Source: Aldehydirespirator sp028819505 (GTDB lineage: Bacteria; Actinomycetota; Acidimicrobiia; Acidimicrobiales; Aldehydirespiratoraceae). Taken from it: a stretch of 64,000 nucleotides of DNA. The position numbers and the translations under genes are program-made. Each line of letters starts with the position of its first letter. The first letter of the stretch is position 1. The stretch lies in assembly GCA_965207755.1 (NCBI GenBank), contig OZ242297.1:1798001-1862000 (forward strand), read 5' to 3'. The notes under the pieces are model-generated. The model was not told the DNA's origin and did not search any database. It saw only the letters and a list, made by a program, of their open reading frames with translations. This document shows positions 16,087 to 23,329 of this stretch, in pieces.

Positions 16087-18183
16087 TTGCAAGCAATCCC
16101 CTATATCGCGCTGGTGTCGGCCCTGGCCGCCCTCGCCCTCGCCGCGTTCTACTACCGGAACGTGAAGTCGGCCCCGGCCGGCAACGAGCGCATGGTCTCG
16201 ATCATGAAGCAGATCCAGACCGGGGCCCGCGCCTTCCTGCGCCAGGAGTACACCTGGGTGGCCGGCTTCGTGGTGGCGATGGCCATCCTGATCCCGGTCG
16301 TCACCGGGGTGGCCCTGTCGTTCGTCAGCTACCTGCTCGGGGCGGCCCTGTCGGCGGGCGCCGGCTACGCGGGCATGACCGTGGCCACCATGGCCAACGC
16401 CCGCACCACCAACGCGGCCATCGACGGGCCGGCCAAGGCGCTGCCGCTGGCGTTCAGGGGCGGAGCAGTGATGGGCTTCTCGGTGGCCGGGCTGTCGCTG
16501 CTGGGACTGACCTTCACCTACCTGCTCTTCGTGGAGTGGATCGGCACCGACGACGCCTTCGAGATCTTCACCGCCTTCGGCCTGGGCGCCAGCTCCATCG
16601 CCCTGTTCGCCAGGGTGGGCGGGGGCATCTACACCAAGGCCGCCGACGTGGGCGGCGACCTGGTGGGCAAGGTCGAGGCCGGGATCCCCGAGGACGACCC
16701 CCGCAACCCGGCCACCATCGCCGACGCCGTGGGCGACAACGTCGGCGACGTCGCCGGCATGGGCGCCGACCTGTTCGAGAGCTACTCAGGCTCGATCATC
16801 GCGCCGGTGGCCCTGACCGCCTTCAGCCTGGGCCTGACCGCGGAGGCGGCCGGCGACGACCGCACCATCCAGCTGCTGACGTTCCCCATGGCCATCGCCT
16901 TCGTCGGCATGATCGGGGCCATTATCGGCTCGTTCGCGGTGCGCGGCGGCGACAGCAGCGAGGTCAAGGCGCTCGCCCGGCAGCTCCACCGGGGCACCAC
17001 CGTGGCCATGCTCCTCACCGTCGCCGGGACCCTCGTCATGGGCGGGGTCTTCTTCGGCGACGGCGACCTGTTCGAGGCGTGGTACGGGCTGCCGCTGTCG
17101 GTGATCGGCGGGCTGGTCGCGGGCTGGGGCATCGGCAAGGTGGCCGAGATCTGGACCAGCGACCACTTCAAGCCGGTGAAGCGCATCGCCGCGCAGGCCG
17201 AGACCGGCCCGGCCACCACCGTGCTGTCGGGAGTGTCGGCCGGGATGGTGTCGGTGGCCGCCTCGGTCGGGTTGATCGCCGCCGGCGTGCTGATCGCCTA
17301 CTGGGGCGGCCAGCAGACTCTGGGCGACGACACCTTCGGCGGGGTGTACGGCATAGCGGTGGCCGCGGTCGGGATGCTGGCCACCACCGGCGTGGTCGTG
17401 TCGGTCGACGCCTACGGGCCCATCGCCGACAACGCCGGCGGGATCGCCGAGATGGCCGAGCTCGACCCGAGCGTGCGCGAGGTGACCGACGCGCTCGACT
17501 CGCTGGGCAACACCACCGCCGCGATCGCCAAGGGCTTCGCGGTCGGGTCGGCCGCGCTGACCGCGCTGGCGCTGTTCAAGTCGTTCGAGGTGGCCCTCGA
17601 GAACGCCGACGCGTCGTTCGATCTGAGCCTCGACATCGGCTCGGTGGACGTGTTCATCGGGATGTTCCTGGGCGCGATGGTCCCGTTCCTGTTCGCGGCC
17701 CTCACCATCGACGCCGTCGGCCGGGCCGCCAACAAGATGATCGAGGAGGTGCGCCGCCAGTTCCGCGACATCCCGGGGCTGCGCGAGGGCACCCCGGGTG
17801 TCGAGCCGGACTCGGCGGCGTGCGTGGCCATCTCCACCCGGGGGTCGCTGCGGGAGATGATGGCGCCGGGCGCCCTGGCGGTGGTCGTGCCGCTGGTCAT
17901 CGGCTTCATCGACGTGGACGCGCTCGGCGGCTTCCTGGCAGGAGCACTGGTGACCGGCTTCGCACTGGCCATCTTCATGGCCAACGCCGGCGGGGCCTGG
18001 GACAACGCCAAGAAGTACATCGAAGCAGGCAACCACGGCGGCAAGGGTTCCGATCCCCACAAGGCCGCCGTGGTGGGCGACACGGTCGGCGACCCGTTCA
18101 AGGACACGGCGGGGCCGTCGATGAACATCCTCATCAAGGTGATGACGATCGTTTCGCTGGTGTTCGCCTCGGCCTTCGTCTAG
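16087..18183 (+). CDS. hppA: Membrane-bound proton- or sodium-translocating pyrophosphatase
   Basis: Integral membrane enzyme of 698 aa that couples pyrophosphate hydrolysis to ion pumping. The TTG start 16087 is preceded by AAAGGGAG. Substrate-binding motifs: DVGGDLVGKVEAGIPEDDPRNPATIADAVGDNVGD is visible from about residue 190, with the usual DVGADLVGK changed to DVGGDLVGK. The C-terminal acidic motif GDTVGDPFKDTAGPS is intact. The segment GNTTAAIAKGFAVGSA has Ala where potassium-independent enzymes have Lys (GNTTKA), which places it in the potassium-dependent group. Whether it pumps H+ or Na+ cannot be told by eye. About 15 hydrophobic segments. Confidence 0.95.
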   Translation: MQAIPYIALVSALAALALAAFYYRNVKSAPAGNERMVSIMKQIQTGARAFLRQEYTWVAGFVVAMAILIPVVTGVALSFVSYLLGAALSAGAGYAGMTVATMANARTTNAAIDGPAKALPLAFRGGAVMGFSVAGLSLLGLTFTYLLFVEWIGTDDAFEIFTAFGLGASSIALFARVGGGIYTKAADVGGDLVGKVEAGIPEDDPRNPATIADAVGDNVGDVAGMGADLFESYSGSIIAPVALTAFSLGLTAEAAGDDRTIQLLTFPMAIAFVGMIGAIIGSFAVRGGDSSEVKALARQLHRGTTVAMLLTVAGTLVMGGVFFGDGDLFEAWYGLPLSVIGGLVAGWGIGKVAEIWTSDHFKPVKRIAAQAETGPATTVLSGVSAGMVSVAASVGLIAAGVLIAYWGGQQTLGDDTFGGVYGIAVAAVGMLATTGVVVSVDAYGPIADNAGGIAEMAELDPSVREVTDALDSLGNTTAAIAKGFAVGSAALTALALFKSFEVALENADASFDLSLDIGSVDVFIGMFLGAMVPFLFAALTIDAVGRAANKMIEEVRRQFRDIPGLREGTPGVEPDSAACVAISTRGSLREMMAPGALAVVVPLVIGFIDVDALGGFLAGALVTGFALAIFMANAGGAWDNAKKYIEAGNHGGKGSDPHKAAVVGDTVGDPFKDTAGPSMNILIKVMTIVSLVFASAFV

Positions 18184-18227
18184 TCCTGCGCCGGCACGCC
18201 CCGACGGTCGGCCTGTAGCTTGGCGCG

Positions 18228-19130
18228 ATGGTCTCGGAGCTCTTCGATCCCGCGGCCTGGCGGGCTGTCGACGGCTTCGAGGACCTCACCGACGTCACCT
18301 ACCACCGAGCGGTGGACCAGGGCACGGTGCGGGTCGCCTTCGACCGCCCCGAGGTGCGCAACGCCTTCCGCCCCCACACCGTCGACGAGTTGTACCGCTG
18401 CCTCGACCACGCCCGCACGACCGGCGACGTGGGCTGCGTGCTGATCACCGGCAACGGGCCGTCTCCCCGCGACGGGGGCTGGGCCTTCTGCTCGGGCGGC
18501 GACCAGCGCATCCGGGGCCGCGACGGCTACCGCTACGCCTCCGGGGAGACCGGCGACACCATCGACGCCGGGCGCTCGGGCCGGCTGCACATCCTGGAGG
18601 TGCAGCGCCTGGTCCGCATGATGCCCAAAGTGGTGGTCGCGGTGGTGCCCGGCTGGGCGGTGGGCGGGGGCCACAGCCTCCACGCGGTGGCCGACCTGAC
18701 CCTGGCCAGCGCCGAGCACGGCCTGTTCAAGCAGACCGACACCGACGTGGCCAGCTTCGACGGCGGCTTCGGCTCGGCCTACCTCGCCCGGCTCGTCGGC
18801 CAGAAGCGGGCCCGCGAGATCTTCTTCCTGGGTCGCACCTACTCGGCCCGGGAGGCCTTCGAGATGGGCATGGTCAACAAGGTGGTCCCCCATGGCGATC
18901 TGGAGCCTGTCGCCCTGGAGTGGGCCCGGGAGATCAACGCCAAGAGCCCGACGGCGCAGCGGATGGTGAAGTTCGCCCTGAACCTGGTCGACGACGGGCT
19001 GATCGGCCAGCAGGTCTTCGCCGGGGAGGCCACCCGTTTGGCCTACATGACCGACGAGGCCGCCGAGGGCCGCGACGCGTTCCTGCACAAGCGCCCCCCC
19101 GACTGGTCGCCGTTCGGCTGGCACTTCTGA
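18228..19130 (+). CDS. menB: 1,4-dihydroxy-2-naphthoyl-CoA synthase
   Basis: A crotonase-fold enzyme of 300 aa in menaquinone biosynthesis that cyclises o-succinylbenzoyl-CoA. Signatures: DRPEVRNAFRPHTVDEL, AFCSGGDQRIRGRDGY, VVPGWAVGGGHSLH (oxyanion hole), KQTDTDVASFDGGFGSAYLAR and the C-terminal DAFLHKRPPDWSPF, all diagnostic of MenB rather than generic enoyl-CoA hydratases. The Asp of TDTD corresponds to the catalytic-pocket acid of the hydrogencarbonate-independent class. No other men gene is adjacent. Confidence 0.95.
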   Translation: MVSELFDPAAWRAVDGFEDLTDVTYHRAVDQGTVRVAFDRPEVRNAFRPHTVDELYRCLDHARTTGDVGCVLITGNGPSPRDGGWAFCSGGDQRIRGRDGYRYASGETGDTIDAGRSGRLHILEVQRLVRMMPKVVVAVVPGWAVGGGHSLHAVADLTLASAEHGLFKQTDTDVASFDGGFGSAYLARLVGQKRAREIFFLGRTYSAREAFEMGMVNKVVPHGDLEPVALEWAREINAKSPTAQRMVKFALNLVDDGLIGQQVFAGEATRLAYMTDEAAEGRDAFLHKRPPDWSPFGWHF

Positions 19131-19136
19131 GCGGCT

Positions 19137-19170
19137 GCCCGCCCGGTCTCGCCGTCGTGCCGGGTCGGGC
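19137..19170. terminator. Candidate bidirectional terminator hairpin (menB / RNA methyltransferase)
   Basis: GCCCGCCCGG and CCGGGTCGGGC can pair (stem with one bulge, loop about 13 nt) between two convergent genes. It overlaps the last base of the facing stop codon. No T-run. Confidence 0.4.
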
Positions 19171-20387
19171 TATGCGGTGGCCACGAAGGCCGCCACCGTC
19201 TCTATGTGGGAGGTGAGGGGGAACAGGTCGACCACCGTCCAGCGGTCCAGTGTGTAGCCGCATCCGATGAGGCGGCCGGCGTCCTTGGAGAACGACGACG
19301 GGTCGCAGCTCACCAGCACCACCAGGCGGGGCCCGCACGACAGCAGCGGGCGCACGGCCGCCTCGCCGAGCCCGGAGCGGGCCGGGTCGGCCACCAGGAC
19401 GCTGGCCGGCGAGGCCCGCCACTTCTCCACCGGGATCCGCAGCACCTTGGCGCCGTCGCCCAAGTTGACCCGGGCGTCGGCCGCGGCGTCGACGCTGCGC
19501 TCGATGGCGATGACCTTGCGGCCGCATCCCGCCGTGCCCGCGAACAGCCCCACGCCGGCGTAGGCGTCCACCAGGGGGCCGTCCGCGGCCAACTCCTCCA
19601 CCATCTCAGCCACCTCGTCGATGAGGGCCTCCGCCCCCGCCGGCCGGTTCTGGAAGAAGGACCGGGCCGAGATCCTCCAACGCCGGCCCGACAACTCCTC
19701 GTGTATCCAGGCCCGCCGGTCGCCGTCGAGCTCGTCGGTGCCCACCACCATCACGTCGTCGGGAACCGAGACCTCGTCGACGGTGGGATCGACCACCACC
19801 ATCCGCTCCCCGGTGCGGGATCCGACCCGGATGAACACACCGTCGGCGCCGCCGTAACGGCCCTCCACCAGCAGTTCCTCGGCGGCGTCGTCCACCGCCC
19901 CGCAGTCCTCGGGGATGACGACCTCGTGGCTGGAACGGGCCATGAACCCGGCCCGTCCGTCCACAACCCTGGCCCGCACCGTGGTGCGGCCCCGGTCGCC
20001 GTCGAGCATCCTCAGGGCCGGAGCGGGGGCGTCCACGCCGTGGCGGGTGAGCTGGTCCACCACGATCGACGCCTTCATCCGCATCTGTGCCCGCGAGTCG
20101 ACATGGAGCATGTCGCAGCCGCCGCAGCCCTCCAGGTGGTGCTCGCAGGCGATCGGGACACGGTGCGGCGACTCCTCGATCACCTCGATGACCCTGGCTC
20201 TGGCCCAGCGCCGGTCGACGGTGTGGATCTCGGCGGTCACAAGCTCCCCGGGAAGGGCGCCCTCGACGAACACGACCCGCCCGTCGCAGCCCCTAGCCAC
20301 CCCGACGCCGTCGCGCGCCGCGGCCGTCACCCGCAACTCCACGAAGCCGACGGTATCGGCGCGATCCGCGATAGCGACCACCTTCAC
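19170..20387 (-). CDS. Class I SAM-dependent RNA methyltransferase with TRAM domain (RlmD/TrmA-like)
   Basis: A protein of 405 aa that methylates a uridine C5 in rRNA or tRNA. The N-terminal TRAM domain is visible: ELRVTAAARDGVGVAR, then GRVVFVEGALPGE. An Fe-S-type Cys segment CEHHLEGCGGCDMLHV lies near residue 80-95. RSFFQNRPAGAEALI precedes the SAM site VDAYAGVGLFAG. The catalytic Cys and its surroundings are VSCDPSSFSKD, near residue 355. This arrangement matches the RumA/TrmA family. Which nucleotide is modified cannot be assigned. Monocistronic, convergent to menB. Confidence 0.92.
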   Translation of the reverse strand: MKVVAIADRADTVGFVELRVTAAARDGVGVARGCDGRVVFVEGALPGELVTAEIHTVDRRWARARVIEVIEESPHRVPIACEHHLEGCGGCDMLHVDSRAQMRMKASIVVDQLTRHGVDAPAPALRMLDGDRGRTTVRARVVDGRAGFMARSSHEVVIPEDCGAVDDAAEELLVEGRYGGADGVFIRVGSRTGERMVVVDPTVDEVSVPDDVMVVGTDELDGDRRAWIHEELSGRRWRISARSFFQNRPAGAEALIDEVAEMVEELAADGPLVDAYAGVGLFAGTAGCGRKVIAIERSVDAAADARVNLGDGAKVLRIPVEKWRASPASVLVADPARSGLGEAAVRPLLSCGPRLVVLVSCDPSSFSKDAGRLIGCGYTLDRWTVVDLFPLTSHIETVAAFVATA

Positions 20388-20471
20388 CGCCCCGATCGGC
20401 TTCCGTTCGGTGTCCCGGCGGCGGCTGCGACCAAGCTCATCGGCCGGTCCCGGCGCGGTTAGGGTTCAAGC

Positions 20472-21128
20472 GTGGCTGTGGAGATAGCGCCCTCGGTGCT
20501 GGCGGCCGATGCCTCACGCTTGGGCACCGAGTGCCAGGCCATCGCCGAGGCAGGAGCTCATCGGGTCCACTGGGACGTGATGGACGGGGTGTTCGTGCCC
20601 AACCTCACCTTCGGACCCGACGTGGTGGCGGCATGCCGGCCGCTGGTGGACCTGCATTTCGAGGCCCACCTGATGGTGGTGAAACCCGACGAGATGGCTC
20701 CCCTCTACATCGAGGCCGGCTGCGACACCGTGCTGATCCATGCCGAGACCTGCCCGCACCTGCACCGGTCGCTGGCCGCCATCTCCGAGGCCGGCGCCCG
20801 CTGCGGCGTGGTGCTCAACCCGCACACCCCGGCGTCGAGCATCTCCGAAGTGGTCCCGATGATCGACGAGGTGCTGGTGATGACGGTCAACCCCGGCTTC
20901 GGCGGGCAGCGCTACATCGCGTCAGTCGAGTCGAAGATCGCGGCTGTGCGCCGGATGATCGAGGACTCGGGCCGCGACATCGACCTGGAGGTCGACGGCG
21001 GCATCACCGCGGCGACCGCTCCGGCCGCGGTCGGTGCCGGGGCGAACGTCCTGGTCGCCGGATCCGCGGTGTTCGGCCACCCCGAGGGCCCGGCCATCGC
21101 CATCAAGGAGCTGGCGTCCAGCGTCTGA
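20472..21128 (+). CDS. rpe: Ribulose-phosphate 3-epimerase
   Basis: TIM-barrel enzyme of 218 aa interconverting ribulose 5-phosphate and xylulose 5-phosphate. Motifs: APSVLAADASRLG at the N-terminus, HWDVMDGVFVPNLTFGPDVV, HLMVVKPDE, MTVNPGFGGQRYI and LEVDGGI, including the metal-binding His/Asp pairs. GTG start 20472. Divergent from the RNA methyltransferase, with 84 bp between starts. Confidence 0.96.
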   Translation: MAVEIAPSVLAADASRLGTECQAIAEAGAHRVHWDVMDGVFVPNLTFGPDVVAACRPLVDLHFEAHLMVVKPDEMAPLYIEAGCDTVLIHAETCPHLHRSLAAISEAGARCGVVLNPHTPASSISEVVPMIDEVLVMTVNPGFGGQRYIASVESKIAAVRRMIEDSGRDIDLEVDGGITAATAPAAVGAGANVLVAGSAVFGHPEGPAIAIKELASSV

Positions 21129-21144
21129 CCGCGGGTTGTCAGTC

Positions 21145-21191
21145 GAATTGGCAGCAGAACGCACGCCCTCCGTGCATCACGCTGCCAATTC
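21145..21191. terminator. Terminator-like nested hairpin between rpe and clpP
   Basis: GAATTGGCAGC and GCTGCCAATTC form a perfect 11-bp stem; inside the loop GCACG/CGTGC form a second small stem. It lies between convergent genes, so it may stop transcription from both sides. Confidence 0.6.
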
Positions 21192-21227
21192 CCGGCGGCA
21201 GCTATGCCGCGGCCGCAGCGGGCGGCG

Positions 21228-21857
21228 TTAGAGCATCTCGCCGCGCTTGACGATGACGTGGTCGATGATGCCGTAGTCCATGGCCTCCGACGCGGTGAAC
21301 CACCGGTCGCGGTCGGAGTCGGCCTCGATCTGCTCGACGGTCTGGCCGGTGTGGTGGGCGATGCGCTCCTGGAGGAGCTTCTTGGTGTAGGCCATCTGCT
21401 CGGCCTGGATGGCGATGTCGGTGGCCTGGCCCCGGACGCCTCCGAGGGGCTGGTGCATCATGATCCGGGCGTGGGGCAGGGCGTAGCGCTTGCCGGGAGC
21501 GCCCGCGCACAGCAGGAACTGCCCCATCGAAGCGCCGAGGCCGATGCAGATGGTGCCCACGTCGGGCTGGATGAACTGCATGGTGTCGTAGATGGCCATG
21601 CCGGACGTGACCGAGCCGCCGGGGCTGTTGATGTACAGCCAGACGGGCCTGCGGGCGTCCTGGCCCTCCAGATACAGGAGTTGGGCCATGATGAAGTTGG
21701 CCACGTCGTCGTTGACGTCGGAGCCGAGCACCACGATGCGGTCCTGCAGGAGCCGGTTGTACACCTCGCTCTGGCGGTTGGCGACGGTGGTCGGCGTCTC
21801 GAAGCCGACCTCGCCGGGATCGGGACGGAGATGGGGCGGCTGTGCATGCGACGTCAT
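21228..21857 (-). CDS. clpP: ATP-dependent Clp protease proteolytic subunit
   Basis: A serine peptidase of 209 aa if ATG 21857 (MTSHAQPP) is the start; the open frame further upstream runs into tRNA-Leu and is not used. The active-site Ser is in GLGASMGQFLL, the His in ARIMMHQPLGG, and the Asp further along in the usual position. YINSPGGSVTSGMAIYD and GIIDHVI are family signatures. Actinobacteria usually carry two clpP genes in tandem; only one is present here, next to no chaperone gene, so this may be a stand-alone paralogue. Confidence 0.95.
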   Translation of the reverse strand: MTSHAQPPHLRPDPGEVGFETPTTVANRQSEVYNRLLQDRIVVLGSDVNDDVANFIMAQLLYLEGQDARRPVWLYINSPGGSVTSGMAIYDTMQFIQPDVGTICIGLGASMGQFLLCAGAPGKRYALPHARIMMHQPLGGVRGQATDIAIQAEQMAYTKKLLQERIAHHTGQTVEQIEADSDRDRWFTASEAMDYGIIDHVIVKRGEML

Positions 21858-21945
21858 GGCCACGAGGCTACCGGCGCCTCCAGCGGGCGGAGCCCGTCCG
21901 TGCGAACCTGACGGCGTCGGGCCGTCAGATACCCTGATCGGACTC

Positions 21946-22030
21946 GCGGACGTGGCGGAATCTGGCAGACGCGCTGGGTTTAGGTCCCAGTACCCACCAG
22001 GGTGTGGGGGTTCGAATCCCCCCGTCCGCA
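21946..22030 (+). tRNA. tRNA-Leu (anticodon TAG)
   Basis: 85 nt with a long variable arm, as in leucine tRNAs. The acceptor stem GCGGACG pairs with CGTCCGC, followed by the discriminator A. The anticodon arm CTGGG-TTTAGGT-CCCAG places TAG in the loop. The T arm GGGGG-TTCGAAT-CCCCC is perfect. CCA is not encoded. The accessory patch starts immediately after its 3' end. Confidence 0.97.
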
Positions 22031-22031
22031 C

Positions 22032-22410
22032 TCAGGGTCGATCCTGCCTCAGCGTACCCTCGTCGATCAGGTGTTCTTTGGGGGCGTCCCGCAGGCCCTT
22101 GTCGGATTTGACGACCGGTCGCCCCTCTGCCGATGGGGGCAGCACCGACGGGTACTGGTAGCGCACCGTGCGGAAGAAGTTGCCGCCGTCGTTGGGGTCG
22201 CGCTTGCCCTCGATGCCCAGGTTCTGCTCGACGTTGGCCTGGCATTCCTCCATCAGGCGCTTTGCCCCAATTGGACTTGCACGCGTCCGCGCCGTCAACG
22301 AACGTGACGTTGATGTCCACGTCCTCTGAGAGCCGTTCGGTGATCCCCACCAGCAACAGCAACGACCCGCCGCCCGCACGTTTCAGGGCAGCCTCGCGGT
22401 TCGAGCGCTG
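22032..22410 (-). pseudogene. Remnant of an AbiEii-type nucleotidyltransferase toxin gene
   Basis: Two minus-strand frames together read like the toxin half of an AbiE (type IV toxin-antitoxin) pair. The first, near 22290-22410, reads GGGSLLLLVGITERLSEDVDI, the nucleotidyltransferase GG-x-L...R-x-SEDID core. After a frameshift near 22280 comes MEECQANVEQNLGI...RYQYPSV. The N-terminus, C-terminus and antitoxin gene are missing. It ends 2 nt from the 3' end of tRNA-Leu, a typical place for decayed island DNA. Identification rests on the core motif only. Confidence 0.55.
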
Positions 22411-22556
22411 GTGGGCTCGGCCTGCCGTGAGCAGCGTAGGGCACCATGCGCGGAGCAAGCTTGCGTTCGCTCAACAATCGGGCAGCGCTTCGAGATCGCG
22501 CACAGACACAGACCTCAGAGCAACTGGCGAACCGCCGCCAACTGGAGTCTGCGTGG
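22411..22556. other. Short unassigned stretch between remnant and VapC
   Basis: No convincing gene. Codon use and lack of starts suggest degraded island sequence. Confidence 0.4.
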
Positions 22557-22967
22557 TCAGGGGACGATTTTGAAGGTGCCGCCGTCCAACGGGCGCATCA
22601 CGCTGAAGTGCTTGCGGTCCAAGGTCAGGACCGTGCGGGTCCGGTACCGCTCAGCCAGCACTGCCAGCGAAGCGTCGGCAACCCCGACGCCGAGGTCGCG
22701 GTAGCGGGCCACGACCCTTCTCGCCGCTGCCAGCGCCTCGGGATCCATGTCTGCCAATTCGTAGGCGCCGCCCGACAGTTCGGCCAGGACGGCCAACTCG
22801 GCGTCCACGCCCTTTCTGGTGGCCACCAGATAGTCCACTTCAGCCACGACGTAAGGCGAGACGACTAGGACCGGGTCATTGGCCTCGACCCAACTGGCCA
22901 CGGCCTCGTGCTGCGGGCCGGACTCGCTGAAGAATGCGATCAGCCCGCTGGTGTCAGCGATGATCAT
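22557..22967 (-). CDS. PIN-domain ribonuclease toxin (VapC-like)
   Basis: A protein of 136 aa from ATG 22967. The PIN-domain acidic residues are visible: Asp5 in MIIADTSGLIAFF, Glu in VVAEVDYL, Asp in GVGVADASLAVLA and Asp near the end in VLTLDRKHFSVM. This set coordinates Mg2+ or Mn2+ for RNA cleavage. The gene overlaps the upstream antitoxin by the ATGA quartet 22964-22967, so the two are co-translated. The longer upstream open frame is within the antitoxin and is rejected. Confidence 0.9.
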   Translation of the reverse strand: MIIADTSGLIAFFSESGPQHEAVASWVEANDPVLVVSPYVVAEVDYLVATRKGVDAELAVLAELSGGAYELADMDPEALAAARRVVARYRDLGVGVADASLAVLAERYRTRTVLTLDRKHFSVMRPLDGGTFKIVP

Positions 22968-23173
22968 CGGTCGCCGAAGCCAGCCAGGAGTTCGTCCACG
23001 TGCTCGGCCCATCTGCTGTCACCGGGGATGATCCCGGGTCGAGGTTTCGGCCGGACGACCGCATCCTGTATGGCTTGACGAATTACTTCGGCCTCCGAGC
23101 ACGAACGCTGCCGAGCTAGCCGCTCAACTCCTCGCTTCAGGCTCTCCGGCAGATACACAGTCGTCTTGTTCAT
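22964..23173 (-). CDS. Ribbon-helix-helix antitoxin paired with the PIN toxin
   Basis: A protein of 69 aa. The N-terminal KTTVYLPESLKRGVERLARQ is a CopG/Arc-type ribbon-helix-helix: strand TTVYLP, then a helix, then SEAEVIRQAIQDAVV. The C-terminal 30 residues (PGIIPGDSRWAEHVDELL) would wrap the toxin. It probably represses its own promoter; a palindrome lies directly upstream of the ATG. Confidence 0.88.
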   Translation of the reverse strand: MNKTTVYLPESLKRGVERLARQRSCSEAEVIRQAIQDAVVRPKPRPGIIPGDSRWAEHVDELLAGFGDR

Positions 23174-23174
23174 G

Positions 23175-23184
23175 CCATATATGG
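23175..23184. promoter_or_regulatory. Palindrome CCATATATGG upstream of the antitoxin, candidate operator
   Basis: A 10-bp perfect palindrome directly next to the antitoxin start codon; GGTACC follows immediately. It is an AT-rich spot in GC-rich DNA, typical of RHH antitoxin operators and core promoters. Confidence 0.45.
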
Positions 23185-23221
23185 TACCACTACTAGCTTA
23201 CTGGTCCTCGACTACCCGATC

Positions 23222-23282
23222 CGACTTCGTCACCGGCCAGAATTATCGTCGTCAACGGGGGGCCTTCGGACAGTAGGCCCGC
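23222..23282 (+). pseudogene. Fossil of the 3' end of the SDR gene
   Basis: CCGACTTCGTCACCGGCCAG, then a GTC-GTCAACGGGGG-like string and CAGTAGGCCC, match the last 60 bp of the intact SDR gene at 28011-28072 almost base for base, including the TAG stop, with small indels. Same strand. It lies on the other side of the hen1-pnkp pair from the intact gene, so the cassette is bracketed by SDR-derived sequence. Confidence 0.75.
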
Positions 23283-23329
23283 CCAAGGCCCATACTCGGG
23301 TCCATGCGATTGCGGCGAACGGGCCGAGA

